Shown in pieces: positions 35,278-45,590 of a DNA stretch of 64,000 bases; position 1 is the first letter of the stretch; each line of letters opens with the position of its first letter. A model generated the notes under the pieces. The model was given only the letters and a program-made list of their open reading frames with translations. It did no database searches and was not told the origin of the DNA. This DNA is from an uncultured Christensenella sp. (GTDB lineage: Bacteria; Bacillota; Clostridia; Christensenellales; UBA3700): NCBI GenBank assembly GCA_910579785.1, contig CAJTVJ010000003.1, forward strand, positions 1-64,000, read 5' to 3'. A program made the position numbers and the translations under genes.

Positions 35278-36333
35278 TCACGTTTCTTTCATTTTGTCTT
35301 TGAGTTCTTGCGGGATATTCATTTCTACAAGCTTAGACTTGTCGTAAGTAAATCTTTGTTCATAGAAGTTGTCGCTGCTTCCCGATATATTCAAAATCAT
35401 TTCTGCTTTCCACACGTTGCTATTGATATAGTTTTTGATAAGACCGCACTCCCAAATTTCGATGATAAGATGTTTTTTAGCATAGACAAATTTTTTTATC
35501 GCGCTGTTGCTCAACATATCGGCGACTGAGAGTTCAAGGGTATTGTTTTCGCAGTTGACGTCAAATTCAAGGGTATAGATGCCGTTTGTCTCGTCATACT
35601 TCAAAGAGCCTGACAGAATAGGCAAATCGTTGTCGTAATTGTCCGTCGTATAGCTCTTATAGCTGTCTCTTGAATACGTATATTTATTAAACTGTTCCAA
35701 AGTTTGTTTTTGTGATTTCGGACGATTGTAAGTCACTGCGTTATAACTTGGGAAGAGCGTTATCGTCGATTTGCTGGTGCCGCCTTTGTTGGACACGTAA
35801 AAGGTCTCGCCGTCTGGGGAATACGCTCTCTTTGCATAGTTGAGTGCAGAGGAGATTACGCTGGATACCGCGCTGTTGACTTTGCCGCGCTTGCCCTTTT
35901 TAAGGCTGTACGCGTCGACTATAAGTCCGTATGCGTCATACCAATATTCGCCGTTGTCATATACTCTTACGTCGCGGGTATCCATTGCGCCGACGATAGT
36001 TCCGCCGTTGATGGTAGCAACGCCCGAGCCGTAAGAAGCTGCTGCAAAGAAATCGCAGTCAATAAGATTTTGATTGGACGTGACAAGTATGTATTTGATA
36101 GAGTCCAACACGGCTTTATCTGTCGATATCGTATCGCTTAAAGTCAATCTGCTCTTGTCGATATGCGTTGCTTTGGCGGCAGCTTCTGCCGTTGGAGCCG
36201 AGCCGAGACCGTCGAAGTCAAGGCTTGCCTCTGCCGATTGCGCTCTGCCGTCGTCGCACCCTGCAAAGAGACATATTGCCGCTATCAAAATGACAAGTAT
36301 GAGTATAGCTGAAATCTTTTTGAATTTATTCAT
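35278..36333 (-). CDS. Lipoprotein of unknown function
   Basis: 351 residues. Signal peptide with lipobox L-F-A-G-C, then a Ser/Ala/Asp-rich spacer and a globular region with many Tyr and Ser (S-Y-N-A-V-T-Y-N and similar). Likely attached to the outside of the membrane. I recognise no domain. AGGAG lies 8 bases before the ATG. Confidence 0.75.
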   Translation of the reverse strand: MNKFKKISAILILVILIAAICLFAGCDDGRAQSAEASLDFDGLGSAPTAEAAAKATHIDKSRLTLSDTISTDKAVLDSIKYILVTSNQNLIDCDFFAAASYGSGVATINGGTIVGAMDTRDVRVYDNGEYWYDAYGLIVDAYSLKKGKRGKVNSAVSSVISSALNYAKRAYSPDGETFYVSNKGGTSKSTITLFPSYNAVTYNRPKSQKQTLEQFNKYTYSRDSYKSYTTDNYDNDLPILSGSLKYDETNGIYTLEFDVNCENNTLELSVADMLSNSAIKKFVYAKKHLIIEIWECGLIKNYINSNVWKAEMILNISGSSDNFYEQRFTYDKSKLVEMNIPQELKDKMKET

Positions 36334-36368
36334 TAAATTGCTCCTATTTATTTTTCACTTGTATATAA

Positions 36369-36397
36369 AGTATAAATGAGCTATGTCGATATGTCAA
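36369..36397 (-). promoter_or_regulatory. Promoter of lipoprotein gene
   Basis: On the minus strand TTGACA (36397-36392), 17 bp, TATACT (36374-36369). The start near 36362 gives a leader of about 29 bases with AGGAG. Confidence 0.8.
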
Positions 36398-36558
36398 CCC
36401 TAATTATCTCGATAGAAGTATTTTGGCGGTGATATATTAAAGTAGGATTAAATGTGCTTTTAAGGTATGTCGGGTTATTTTTATCTAAAAACTATAAAAA
36501 ACGGCATAAATGATGCAAAATAACGTTATTTGATAAAATAATAACTGCACTCAAAAAG

Positions 36559-36587
36559 TTGTATTTATTTAATATTTATGTTAAAAT
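36559..36587 (+). promoter_or_regulatory. Promoter of plsY
   Basis: TTGTAT, 17 bp, TAAAAT with TGT before it (extended -10). The start near 36594 gives a 23-base leader with GAGGGA. Confidence 0.7.
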
Positions 36588-36616
36588 AATGGCAAAGAAA
36601 AGTTGTAGAGGGAAAA

Positions 36617-37375
36617 ATGTTGGTCTGGAAGATAATTGCCGCAATCGCCGCATATTTTGTAGGAGCGATAAATATGGCGACGATAGTGGGCAAATTGAAG
36701 GGGAAAAACATTAAAAAGATGGGCAGCGGCAATCCCGGCACTATGAACGTTCTGCGGAGCGTAGGCAAGCTGTGGGGAGCTTTGACATTTGCATTTGACT
36801 GCGCCAAGGGAGTTGCGTTTGCGCTGATAGGCAGATTTGCTATCGACGGCGGCTCCACCGATTGGATGATGATACTCGGTACGATATGCGTTATAGGACA
36901 CATTTTCCCTATATATACCAAATTGAGAGGCGGCAAGGGCGTAGCGACGTCTTTGGGCGTATTCATGGTGGCGATACCCATCGTGGGGGCATGCGTACTT
37001 GTCGGACTTATCATATATTTATTGCTTTGCAAGATAGGCTTTATCGGCTCATATCTTGCGATCACCGCGCTTACTATTGCCAACTGCGTTTGGTATAGAG
37101 ACAGCGTGATAGTAATAGTAATGAGCCTTGTCATATGGACGCTTGTCGTCATACGTCATAAAGACAACGTGATAAGACTGTTAAAGGGCAAAGAAAACAC
37201 TCTTTCGCTTGTCGGTAAAAACAAAGCGGCGGATGCCGACGCAGAAGCGCAGCCAGAAGATATAAAAGATATCGACGGCAATAATGACGGAGAAAATGCC
37301 GTCAAAGAGCAGACTGCCGACGTCGAAGATAACGTCAAGACAGAGTCTAGTGAAAATTTAGAAAAAGATAATTAA
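36617..37375 (+). CDS. plsY: Acyl-phosphate glycerol-3-phosphate acyltransferase PlsY
   Basis: 252 residues. It makes lysophosphatidic acid from acyl-phosphate, the first membrane step of phospholipid synthesis. The motifs S-G-N-P-G-T-M-N-V-L-R and R-G-G-K-G-V-A-T are intact and there are five or six membrane helices. The family is about 200 residues; here an acidic Asp/Glu/Asn tail of about 50 residues (200-252) is added and is likely disordered in the cytoplasm. Confidence 0.95.
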   Translation: MLVWKIIAAIAAYFVGAINMATIVGKLKGKNIKKMGSGNPGTMNVLRSVGKLWGALTFAFDCAKGVAFALIGRFAIDGGSTDWMMILGTICVIGHIFPIYTKLRGGKGVATSLGVFMVAIPIVGACVLVGLIIYLLLCKIGFIGSYLAITALTIANCVWYRDSVIVIVMSLVIWTLVVIRHKDNVIRLLKGKENTLSLVGKNKAADADAEAQPEDIKDIDGNNDGENAVKEQTADVEDNVKTESSENLEKDN

Positions 37376-37424
37376 GATTGATTTGCGAATGCCCGTATGG
37401 AGCGCGCAATAATTGGAGCTGTAT

Positions 37425-38516
37425 ATGAAACTTGGAGTGGTAGGACTTCCCAACGTGGGAAAAAGCACGCTTTTTAATGCAATAACGCAAGCTGGTGCAG
37501 AGAGCGCCAACTATCCTTTCTGCACGATAGAGCCCAACGTGGGCGTTGTGGCTGTGCCGGACGAGAGGCTTGACTTGCTTGCCAAGCTTTACAACAGCAA
37601 GAAGGTCACTCCGACCGCGCTTGAATTCGTCGACATTGCCGGACTTGTCAAGGGCGCGTCAAAGGGCGAGGGATTGGGCAACAAGTTCTTGTCCCACATA
37701 CGCGAAGTCGATGCGATAGTGCACGTCGTGAGATGCTTTGAGGATTCCAATATCACTCACGTAGACGGCAGCGTAGACCCTTTGAGAGACATCGAGACGA
37801 TAGAGTTTGAATTGATATTTGCCGATATGGAGAGCGTGCAGAAGCGCGCCAACAAGGCAAGAGTATCCGCAAAGGGCGGAGATAAAAAATATCTTGTCGA
37901 GGCAGATCTTATGGACATGATATATGCCGAGTTGGAAAAGGGCATACCCGCGCGACTTATTCAGATGAGCGACGACGAAAAGGAGATGGCGAGAGATTTG
38001 TTTTTGCTGACGGCAAAGCCTGTGATATATGCGGCTAATATCGGCGAAGACGAGGTAGCGCTGGGCGGCAACGAATACGTTCGCAAAGTAGAAGAATTTG
38101 CTGCAAAGCAGGGAGCTAAGGTCGTCACCATATGCGCAAAACTCGAAGAGGAACTTGCAGGATTGGACGAGGACGACAAGGCGCTTTTCAGAGAAGAATA
38201 CGGCATAAAGAAGAGCGGCCTTGACCAGTTGGTGTCGGCTTGTTACGACCTTTTGGGACTTATTAGTTATCTCACTGCCGGAGAGAAAGAGACGAGAGCT
38301 TGGACGATCACCAAAGGCACCAAGGCTCCGCAGGCGGCAGGCAAGATACACAGCGATTTTGAGAGAGGTTTTATCCGCGCGGAAATAGTAGATTGGCAGG
38401 TGCTGTTGGAATGCGGCTCTTACGTCGCGGCAAAGGAAAAGGGCAAGGTGCGCAGCGAAGGCAAGGAGTACGTGATAAAAGACGGCGACGTGGTATTGTT
38501 CCGCTTCAACGTTTGA
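37425..38516 (+). CDS. ychF: Redox-regulated ATPase YchF (OLA1 family)
   Basis: 363 residues from ATG 37425, with GGAG at 37415-37418; an upstream TTG adds residues not found in the family. G-L-P-N-V-G-K-S-T is the P-loop, and N-I-G-E at the base-recognition motif (N-x-x-E instead of N-K-x-D) gives the known ATP preference. A coiled region and a C-terminal TGS domain follow. It associates with ribosomes and is linked to stress responses. Confidence 0.97.
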   Translation: MKLGVVGLPNVGKSTLFNAITQAGAESANYPFCTIEPNVGVVAVPDERLDLLAKLYNSKKVTPTALEFVDIAGLVKGASKGEGLGNKFLSHIREVDAIVHVVRCFEDSNITHVDGSVDPLRDIETIEFELIFADMESVQKRANKARVSAKGGDKKYLVEADLMDMIYAELEKGIPARLIQMSDDEKEMARDLFLLTAKPVIYAANIGEDEVALGGNEYVRKVEEFAAKQGAKVVTICAKLEEELAGLDEDDKALFREEYGIKKSGLDQLVSACYDLLGLISYLTAGEKETRAWTITKGTKAPQAAGKIHSDFERGFIRAEIVDWQVLLECGSYVAAKEKGKVRSEGKEYVIKDGDVVLFRFNV

Positions 38517-38559
38517 TATGCCGCGGGAATAGTATTGATTTCACGTTTAAGGAATAGAT

Positions 38560-40248
38560 ATGGATTACAAACAACTTATTATCGACAGCATAAATATTGA
38601 GGGCGTAGACAAGAGCGAACTGCTTGCGCTTGTCGCGATACCCAAAGACAGCGCAATGGGCGATCTCTGCATCCCGTGCTTTAAGCTTGCCAAGGAGATG
38701 AAGAAATCTCCTATGGCGATCGCAGACGAAATCGCGAAGAGCGTGACAAAGAGCGAGATGATAGAAGAAGTCACGTCGGTTGCCGGATTTGTCAACTTCA
38801 AATTCAACAAAATAGCGTTTGCCAAGCAGACTCTGCAAGATGTGCTTGCTAAGGGCGAGGATTACGGCAAGAGCAATGAGGGCAACGGCAAGACTGTCTG
38901 CATCGACTATTCTTCCGTCAATATAGCAAAGCCGTTCCATATGGGGCATTTGCTCAATACTGCGCTGGGCGGTGCAATCTATCGCATATATACTGCGCTT
39001 GGCTACAACGTAGTGGGTATCAATCACCTCGGCGATTGGGGTACGCAGTTTGGCAAACTTATAGTTGCATTCAAGCGTTGGGGCAGCAAGCAAGAGGTCG
39101 AGAAGAGAGGCGTGCGCGCGCTTGTAGACATATACGTCAGATTCCATAAAGAAGAAGAGTCCGATCCCAATCTTGGCGATGAGGCAAGAGCTTGGTTTAA
39201 GGCTATCGAAGACGGCAACGCAGAAGCTTTGGAATTGTTTGAATATTTCAAGGGCGTTACGCTCAAAGAGGTCGATAGGATATATAAGAGACTGCACGTA
39301 AAATTTGACAGCTATGCGGGAGAGTCTTTTTATAACGACAAGATGCAACCTGTGCTTGACGAGTTGACTGCAAAGGGACTTTTGCAAGAGAGTGACGGGG
39401 CTAAGGTTGTCAAGTTTGAAGATGAGAATATGGCGCCCTGCCTGCTTCAACGCTCCGACGGAGCCACGCTGTATGCGACGAGAGATATGGCGGCGGCATT
39501 TTACAGAAAGAATACTTACGACTTCTATAAGTGTCTGTACGTCGTGGCATACCAGCAAAATTTGCACTTCCAACAAGTGTTCAAGGTATTGGATATGATG
39601 GGATGCGAGTGGTCAAAGGATATGGTGCACGTGGCGCACGGTATGGTGTCGTTGGAGAACGGCGCGATGTCGACGAGAGAGGGCAACGTCGTATTTTTGG
39701 AAGACGTACTCAACACTGTCGTAGAAAAAGCGCTGAGAGTAATTGAAGAAAAGAATCCTCACCTTGCGGACAAGGAAAAGATTGCAGAGCAGATAGGCGT
39801 GGGCGCGACGTTGTTTGGAGTGCTTTACAACAGCAGAATAAAGGATATGGTCTTTTCCATAGACAAGGTGCTCAACTTTGAGGGAGAGACGGGACCGTAC
39901 GTTCAGTATACCTATGCAAGATGCAACAGCTTGTTTGATAAGTGCGGAGAGATAGGCAGTGAGATAGACTATAAGGGGCTTGACAACGAAGTCAGCAAAG
40001 CTATCGTCGCGCTTCTCGACAGATATCCGCAGATATTGCAAGAGAGCGCAAAGAAATACGAGCCTAGCGTCGTCACCAGATATGCGATAGATTTGGCTCA
40101 GGCTTTCAACAAATTTTACTTCGAGTGCAAGATAGGCACCGAGGCGGAAGAAATAAAAAATTCGCGATTATTATTGACTAAGGCGGTCAGGCAGGTGCTT
40201 GGCAATGCGCTTGGGTTGCTTGGTATAGAAACTCCGCAGAAGATGTAA
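38560..40248 (+). CDS. argS: Arginyl-tRNA synthetase
   Basis: 562 residues. Class I enzyme that charges tRNA-Arg. The N-terminal domain is followed by the HIGH motif as H-M-G-H (K-P-F-H-M-G-H-L), and the KMSKS equivalent is M-S-T-R-E-G-N, as is usual in ArgRS. The anticodon-binding domain ends in the conserved K-A-V-R-Q-V-L-G-N-A-L-x-L-L-G-I. AAGGAA upstream; possibly cotranscribed with ychF. Confidence 0.97.
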   Translation: MDYKQLIIDSINIEGVDKSELLALVAIPKDSAMGDLCIPCFKLAKEMKKSPMAIADEIAKSVTKSEMIEEVTSVAGFVNFKFNKIAFAKQTLQDVLAKGEDYGKSNEGNGKTVCIDYSSVNIAKPFHMGHLLNTALGGAIYRIYTALGYNVVGINHLGDWGTQFGKLIVAFKRWGSKQEVEKRGVRALVDIYVRFHKEEESDPNLGDEARAWFKAIEDGNAEALELFEYFKGVTLKEVDRIYKRLHVKFDSYAGESFYNDKMQPVLDELTAKGLLQESDGAKVVKFEDENMAPCLLQRSDGATLYATRDMAAAFYRKNTYDFYKCLYVVAYQQNLHFQQVFKVLDMMGCEWSKDMVHVAHGMVSLENGAMSTREGNVVFLEDVLNTVVEKALRVIEEKNPHLADKEKIAEQIGVGATLFGVLYNSRIKDMVFSIDKVLNFEGETGPYVQYTYARCNSLFDKCGEIGSEIDYKGLDNEVSKAIVALLDRYPQILQESAKKYEPSVVTRYAIDLAQAFNKFYFECKIGTEAEEIKNSRLLLTKAVRQVLGNALGLLGIETPQKM

Positions 40249-40254
40249 GGTCAC

Positions 40255-40283
40255 AAAAAGTCGCAACAAGGTTGCGGCTTTTT
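40255..40283 (+). terminator. Terminator after argS
   Basis: 40255-40267 pairs with 40271-40283 (13-bp stem with one G-U pair, loop AAG), with five T at the end. Confidence 0.9.
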
Positions 40284-40378
40284 AAATATCCCGGCAATTC
40301 AGTTTGTTATAGGCGCATATTTAATAAAAAAATTACTTTATAATGATACTATTGCACAGGCAACAATCGGCAAATTTG

Positions 40379-40406
40379 TTGACATAAATATTTATAATGA
40401 TATAAT
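40379..40406 (+). promoter_or_regulatory. Promoter of the ABC exporter operon
   Basis: TTGACA, 16 bp, TATAAT with TGA before it: consensus in both boxes plus an extended -10. The start near 40413 gives a 33-base leader with AAGGAGG. Confidence 0.85.
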
Positions 40407-40445
40407 ACCTATTATATATAGGAGATGGATTAAAAGGAGGACAAA

Positions 40446-42212
40446 GTGAATACGTTAAAAAAATTGATGAAGAGTATCAGACAATACAAATTGCATTCGA
40501 TACTTTCGCCTGTGTGCGTTACGGTCGAAGTGGCATTGGAGTGTATAATACCGCTATATATGATAGAGATGTTGAAGAAGATAGAGGAAGATATTTCCAT
40601 ACGCAACATATTGTTTTACGGAGGCATACTCTTGGTGCTTTCGGCATTTTCTCTCGTATTTGGAATACTCGCAGGCAAGTTTGCGGCGACGGCGTCGACG
40701 GGATTTGCAAAGAATTTAAGACAGGATATGTATTACCGTATACAAGGTTTTGCATTTTCCAACATCGACAAGTTTTCGGCGCCGAGTTTGGTGACACGAA
40801 TGACCACTGACGTTGCCAACGTGCAGATGGCGTATATGATGATAGTCAGGATTGCCGTACGTTCGCCGATAATGTTGATATTTTCGCTGATAATGGCGTT
40901 TGTAATCAACGTCAAGATTGCGTTTGTATTCGTGGCTGTCATACCTGTGTTGGGAATAGGCTTGTTTGTCATGTTCAGACTTGTCGATCCGATATTCACC
41001 AGGGTATTTAAGAAGTATGACGCGATGAACGAGTCTATACAGGAAAATATAAAAGGTATAAGAGTAGTAAAATCTTACGTGCGCGACGAATATGAGAACG
41101 ACAAGTTCAAAAAGACGTCCAACGACGTGCGTTACGACTTCTTAAAGGGAGAAAAGATAATCGCGCTTGCAAATCCGCTGTTGCAGTTTTGCATGTGGTT
41201 TTCAATATTGATGATATGTTTTCTAGTGCCTATGTTCGGCGTCAAAGAGGGGGTGGGCAGATCAAGCGAAATGTCGTCTCTTATAGTCTATGCGTCGCAG
41301 ATACTTTCGTCTCTTATGATGCTCAGCATGGTAATGATTATGATATCTATGTCCAATACGTCGTCAAAACGTATCGTTGAGGTTTTGAGCGAAGAGAGCG
41401 ATTTGCATGCTCCCGCTCAGCCTATATACGAAGTTGCAGACGGCAGCGTGCGTTTTGAAGACGTTGATTTCAAGTATGACGTCAAGGCAGAACGTCGCGC
41501 GCTCAAAGGCGTCAATCTCGACATCAAGTCGGGCGAGACGATAGGCATATTGGGCGGTACGGGAAGCAGTAAGACTTCGCTTGTCAATCTCATACCGAGA
41601 CTTTATGACGCTACCAGCGGTCACGTATACGTCGGCGGACACAACGTCAAGCAATACGACTTGGATACGCTGCGCAACGAGGTTGCGGTGGTGTTGCAAA
41701 AGAACGTGTTATTTTCTGGTACTATTAAGCAAAATTTGCGTTGGGGCGATCCCAATGCCAGCGACGAGGAGTTGGAGAGAGTGTGCAAGCTTGCTCAGGC
41801 GCACGAGTTTATAATGGGCTTCCCCGATAAATACGACACTTATATCGAGCAGGGAGGCAGCAACGTGTCGGGCGGACAAAAGCAGAGACTTTGTATCGCC
41901 AGAGCATTGCTTAAAAAACCAAAGATACTCATACTTGACGACTCGACCAGCGCGGTCGACACCAAGACGGACGCGCTTATCCGCAAGGCGTTTGCCGAGG
42001 AGATACCCGATACGACCAAGTTTATAATCGCGCAGAGAGTCGCTTCGGTGCAGGATGCCGACAAAATAATAATAATGGACAACGGCAGTATTGCCGACGT
42101 GGGTACGCACGAGCAGTTGCTTGCGCGAAATGCGATATATCAAGAGGTATATTATTCCCAAAATAAGAGCAGCGACGGTGAGGAGGTGACGGCAGATGGC
42201 AAGAAAAACTAA
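40446..42212 (+). CDS. ABC exporter, half-transporter with degenerate ATP site
   Basis: 588 residues, GTG start with AAGGAGG. Six membrane helices, then an ATPase domain with Walker A G-G-T-G-S-S-K-T, signature N-V-S-G-G-Q and Walker B I-L-I-L-D-D: the catalytic Glu is Asp, and the H-loop His is Gln (I-I-A-Q-R). These changes mark the non-hydrolysing half of heterodimeric exporters such as TM287/288 and BmrCD. Its partner overlaps its end by 17 bases. Likely exports drugs, lipids or peptides. Confidence 0.93.
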   Translation: MNTLKKLMKSIRQYKLHSILSPVCVTVEVALECIIPLYMIEMLKKIEEDISIRNILFYGGILLVLSAFSLVFGILAGKFAATASTGFAKNLRQDMYYRIQGFAFSNIDKFSAPSLVTRMTTDVANVQMAYMMIVRIAVRSPIMLIFSLIMAFVINVKIAFVFVAVIPVLGIGLFVMFRLVDPIFTRVFKKYDAMNESIQENIKGIRVVKSYVRDEYENDKFKKTSNDVRYDFLKGEKIIALANPLLQFCMWFSILMICFLVPMFGVKEGVGRSSEMSSLIVYASQILSSLMMLSMVMIMISMSNTSSKRIVEVLSEESDLHAPAQPIYEVADGSVRFEDVDFKYDVKAERRALKGVNLDIKSGETIGILGGTGSSKTSLVNLIPRLYDATSGHVYVGGHNVKQYDLDTLRNEVAVVLQKNVLFSGTIKQNLRWGDPNASDEELERVCKLAQAHEFIMGFPDKYDTYIEQGGSNVSGGQKQRLCIARALLKKPKILILDDSTSAVDTKTDALIRKAFAEEIPDTTKFIIAQRVASVQDADKIIIMDNGSIADVGTHEQLLARNAIYQEVYYSQNKSSDGEEVTADGKKN

Positions 42213-44115
42213 AAACGGCAAAGGTGTAATGAGCATACTTGCAAGACTTGTGGGCTATATGTTCAAATACTATAAGCTTCAACTTATCGTCGTACTTATA
42301 TGTATCACTCTCAACTCCATCGCGGCGATAAGCTCTTCGATATTCATTGAGAGGATAGTCGACGACGTGATAAAGCCGGGTATTGACGGCGGTCTTGGCT
42401 GGGACGGAGTAAAGGATAAACTTTTGACCATCATCGCGATAATGAGCGGGATATACGTCGTGGGACTTATCGCATCTTTTGTATACAACAGAATAATGGC
42501 GCACGTCACGCAGGGATTTTTATTCCATATCCGCAACGATATGTTCAAGCAGATGCAGTCGCTGCCGATCAAGTTTTTTGATACGCACACTCACGGCGAC
42601 GTCATGAGCGTATATACCAACGATACAGACGCAATACGTCAGTTGGTATCGCAAAGCATACCGCAGGGCTATGCGTCGTTTGTCGCAATAATCACGCTGC
42701 TTGTTGCTATGCTTATGTCCAGCATATGGATGACGTTGGTCGTGCTTGCAGGCGTTGGCGTAATGTTGATCACGATACGTCTTATCGGCGGCAAGAGCGC
42801 GAAATACTTTATGCGTCAGCAGATGGCGATAGGCAAGACCGAAGGCTTTATAGAAGAGATGATGCACGGACAGAAGGTCGTCAAGGTCTTTTGTCACGAA
42901 GAGAGCGCGAAAGCGGATTTTGACGAGATAAACGATTCGCTTTTCAAGTACAGCGAAAAGGCGAATAAGTACGCCAATATCCTTATGCCTACGCTTGGCA
43001 ATATCGGACACGTGCTTTACGTTGTCGTTGCGATAGTCGGCGGCTCGTTGGTGCTTGCAGGCGCGCGCAATCTCACGTTGACGGGACTTGCCGTCGGCAG
43101 TATTGAGATGGGCGCTATAATAGCGTTTTTGAATATGAGCAGACAGTTTACGTTCAATATATCGCAGGTATCCACTCAGCTCAATGCGGTTGTAATGGCT
43201 ACGGCAGGCGCTGAGAGAGTATTTAAGCTGCTTGACGAAACGCCTGAAACAGACGAGGGATACGTCACGCTCGTCAATGCGGAAGAAAGAGACGGTCAGC
43301 TCGTCGAGTGCGACCGCCGCACGGGAATATGGGCGTGGAAACATCCTCACAAGGCAGAGGGAACTACGACGTACAAGAGACTTACCGGCGAGATAGAACT
43401 CAACGAGGTCGACTTTGGATACGTCGAGGATAAACTTGTCCTTCACGACGTCACCATACACGCTTCTCAGGGACAAAAGATAGCGTTTGTCGGCGCAACG
43501 GGAGCAGGTAAGACGACGATAACCAATCTTATCAACAGATTTTACGACATTGCCGACGGCAAGATACGCTATGACGGTATAAATATAAATAAGATAAAAA
43601 AAGACGACTTGCGTAGGTCTCTCGGCATCGTCCTGCAAGATACCAATTTGTTTACGGGGACAATAATGGACAACATTCGTTACGGCAGACTTGACGCGAC
43701 TGACGAAGAGTGTATCGCCGCGGCAAAGCTTGCAAATGCTCACGATTTTATCACAAGGTTGCCGGGAGGTTATGACACTATGCTTACGAGCGACGGGTCC
43801 AACCTTTCGCAGGGACAAAAGCAGTTGCTGTCTATTGCAAGAGCTGCCGTAGCCGACGCTCCTGTCATGATACTCGACGAGGCGACCTCGTCGATAGACA
43901 CTCGTACCGAGGCTCTTGTTCAGCAAGGTATGGATAGACTTATGGAAGGTAGGACGGTATTCGTTATCGCGCATAGGCTCTCCACCGTACGTAATTCCAA
44001 TATGATAATCGTGCTTGACCATGGCAGGATAATTGAGCGCGGCAGTCATGAAGAACTTATTAGGCAGGGCGGACAGTATTATCAGCTGTATACCGGCGCA
44101 TTTGAGTTGGAATAA
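42196..44115 (+). CDS. ABC exporter, catalytic half-transporter
   Basis: 639 residues, six membrane helices and an ATPase with Walker A G-A-T-G-A-G-K-T-T, Walker B M-I-L-D-E-A (catalytic Glu present) and H-loop I-A-H-R. The signature is L-S-Q-G-Q, a common variant in this partner. About 25 residues around R-R-T-G-I-W-A-W-K lie between membrane and ATPase domains as a small insertion. GAGGAGG precedes the ATG inside the previous gene. Confidence 0.93.
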   Translation: MARKTKNGKGVMSILARLVGYMFKYYKLQLIVVLICITLNSIAAISSSIFIERIVDDVIKPGIDGGLGWDGVKDKLLTIIAIMSGIYVVGLIASFVYNRIMAHVTQGFLFHIRNDMFKQMQSLPIKFFDTHTHGDVMSVYTNDTDAIRQLVSQSIPQGYASFVAIITLLVAMLMSSIWMTLVVLAGVGVMLITIRLIGGKSAKYFMRQQMAIGKTEGFIEEMMHGQKVVKVFCHEESAKADFDEINDSLFKYSEKANKYANILMPTLGNIGHVLYVVVAIVGGSLVLAGARNLTLTGLAVGSIEMGAIIAFLNMSRQFTFNISQVSTQLNAVVMATAGAERVFKLLDETPETDEGYVTLVNAEERDGQLVECDRRTGIWAWKHPHKAEGTTTYKRLTGEIELNEVDFGYVEDKLVLHDVTIHASQGQKIAFVGATGAGKTTITNLINRFYDIADGKIRYDGININKIKKDDLRRSLGIVLQDTNLFTGTIMDNIRYGRLDATDEECIAAAKLANAHDFITRLPGGYDTMLTSDGSNLSQGQKQLLSIARAAVADAPVMILDEATSSIDTRTEALVQQGMDRLMEGRTVFVIAHRLSTVRNSNMIIVLDHGRIIERGSHEELIRQGGQYYQLYTGAFELE

Positions 44116-44162
44116 TCGAGTAAAGGATAGATTGTCTCCTCATGGGAGAAATTTTATCAAAT

Positions 44163-44200
44163 AAATAGGACTGTACTTTATTAGAAGTACGGTCCTATTT
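44163..44200 (+). terminator. Terminator of the ABC exporter operon
   Basis: 44163-44178 pairs with 44185-44200 (16-bp stem with one G-T mismatch position, loop TATTAG), followed by ATTTAATT. Confidence 0.8.
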
Positions 44201-44207
44201 ATTTAAT

Positions 44208-44414
44208 TCGATTAGACCTCTCCGCGTTGGTCGAGGTGACTAAATATTGCTTATAGCTAATCAAGCTAAGGTCATTTCGACCGTAGTGGAGAAATCTAAT
44301 CCTTTTATTTTTTAATACGTTGAGACTTCTCGACTACGCTCGAAGTGACCGGATATGGCTTATTGTCAATCAAGCTTTCGCTCCTTACGACACTGTAACG
44401 CAGTGGAATGGAAA
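44208..44414. repeat. Dispersed hairpin repeat cluster C
   Basis: 44208-44267 is identical to 1670-1729. 44271-44297 and 44322-44349 are inverted units forming a 79-base hairpin. 44371-44414 resembles 34478-34506. Lies in the gap between convergent operons; no coding sequence is seen from 44116 to 44493. Confidence 0.8.
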
Positions 44415-44493
44415 ATCTCGACCTTGTAAATAAATAGGCAGATTACATTACGCTCACTGCCTATTCTTTTATTTAACGTTATCAATTCTTTTT

Positions 44494-45522
44494 TTAATCG
44501 TCGTTTCTTGGAGTATCCGTACTATCGCTTTTTTCATTGTCAGTTGGGTCGATACCTACTTTTGAATTGCTATCTGTGCTTGCGTTTGCCGAAGTCACAG
44601 TTGCAAGTCGAGCTTTCTGTTTGTTTACTATTTCTTTTACAAATGCCTTGGAGGAGAAAAGCACCATGCCGACGGCTATCGTAATTGCAATGTCGACGAA
44701 TACAAAGGAGTTGTATCCCAAGCTGTATATGCCTACGTTGCTTTGTCCTGCTTCGTTGGCATATGCGCCAAAGGCAAAGACTCCCGACAGGAAGTGCGCC
44801 ATAAATCTAAATACGCCTACCAATAAGCCGCCCAAAAGCAACGGTATCTGCGGACATTTCTTAAAAGCTTTTATTTCAGAAAATATACCGCCCAATCCCA
44901 CGGTTGAGAATGCTATTGGATAGTCGAGTAAGAATTGCGCAGGATGGATTATAAACGGGTCCTGTATAGCTTGCAGCACTCCGTATATAGCGCCGATAAG
45001 CACGCCTTTTTTTATGCCGAATATATATGAGAATATCAAAAGGGGCAGCAGTGATACAAGCGTCACGCTTCCGCCTTGTGGCAGTTTGAATAATCTTACG
45101 TATGACAGGGCAAAGCTCATTGCTATACATATAGCGCCGAATGCTATCGTGCGCGAATCGAATGCAAAGCTTTGCTTTGAGCCGAGTATAAGCGTCATGG
45201 CGACAATCGTGCCGACCAAGACGACTGCGCTTATATACAGCGGAGCTTTTTTGAGGAAAGGGGAATAGTAATCGTCGCCCTTTATGTTGTCTAAGTAATA
45301 TTTGCCTAGCAGTGCAAGGCAGGCTATTGCAGCGACTGCGCAAAGAATCATTGCGACGTATATGATTATCTGCATAGTCTTTGAAGAGCGCTTTCGCAAA
45401 AATATTAAAAACATCAGTGCAAACAGCGCGGCGAATAATGCGGTGATAGGCCAAAAGACAAGATCCGGCAAGACGTCGCCGCCAGGAGTCTTTACAGCCA
45501 AAAGCGTAAAGTGGTTGTTCAT
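44494..45522 (-). CDS. thiT: ThiT-type thiamine transporter (ECF S component) with N-terminal membrane extension
   Basis: 342 residues from ATG 45522, with AAGGAG upstream. The C-terminal 190 residues are ThiT: A-F-G-A-I-C-I-A-M-S-F-A-L-S-Y, L-P-Q-G-G-S-V-T-L-V-S-L-L-P and L-L-D-Y-P-I-A-F. ThiT captures thiamine and works with the shared EcfT-EcfA energising module, not in this window. About 120 extra residues with three helices precede it, an unusual addition. The TPP riboswitch upstream agrees with thiamine as substrate. Confidence 0.9.
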   Translation of the reverse strand: MNNHFTLLAVKTPGGDVLPDLVFWPITALFAALFALMFLIFLRKRSSKTMQIIIYVAMILCAVAAIACLALLGKYYLDNIKGDDYYSPFLKKAPLYISAVVLVGTIVAMTLILGSKQSFAFDSRTIAFGAICIAMSFALSYVRLFKLPQGGSVTLVSLLPLLIFSYIFGIKKGVLIGAIYGVLQAIQDPFIIHPAQFLLDYPIAFSTVGLGGIFSEIKAFKKCPQIPLLLGGLLVGVFRFMAHFLSGVFAFGAYANEAGQSNVGIYSLGYNSFVFVDIAITIAVGMVLFSSKAFVKEIVNKQKARLATVTSANASTDSNSKVGIDPTDNEKSDSTDTPRNDD

Positions 45523-45554
45523 TTTTTGCTCCTTCTTCGCCGACAAATGAAAAT

Positions 45555-45585
45555 AAAAAAACACCATGCCAAAGCCGGCAGGGTG
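45555..45585 (-). terminator. Riboswitch expression-platform terminator
   Basis: On the minus strand CACCCTGCC pairs with GGCATGGTG (one mismatch), loop GGCTTT, then seven T. Its 5' arm (GCACCC, 45586-45581) can instead pair with GGGTGC (45666-45661) inside the aptamer, which gives the antiterminator. Confidence 0.8.
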
Positions 45586-45590
45586 CATAG

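Noticed and set aside
38506..39576. A 356-codon open frame on the minus strand
   Set aside because: Shadow of argS, in which HIGH-like and KMSKS-like motifs are clear on the plus strand.
42520..44049. A 509-codon open frame on the minus strand
   Set aside because: Antisense to the catalytic ABC exporter subunit, whose motifs are complete; the antisense product shows no domain.
42196..44115. L-S-Q-G-Q as a damaged ABC signature
   Set aside because: This variant is frequent in one half of heterodimeric exporters, and the partner carries the expected degenerate Walker B and H-loop.
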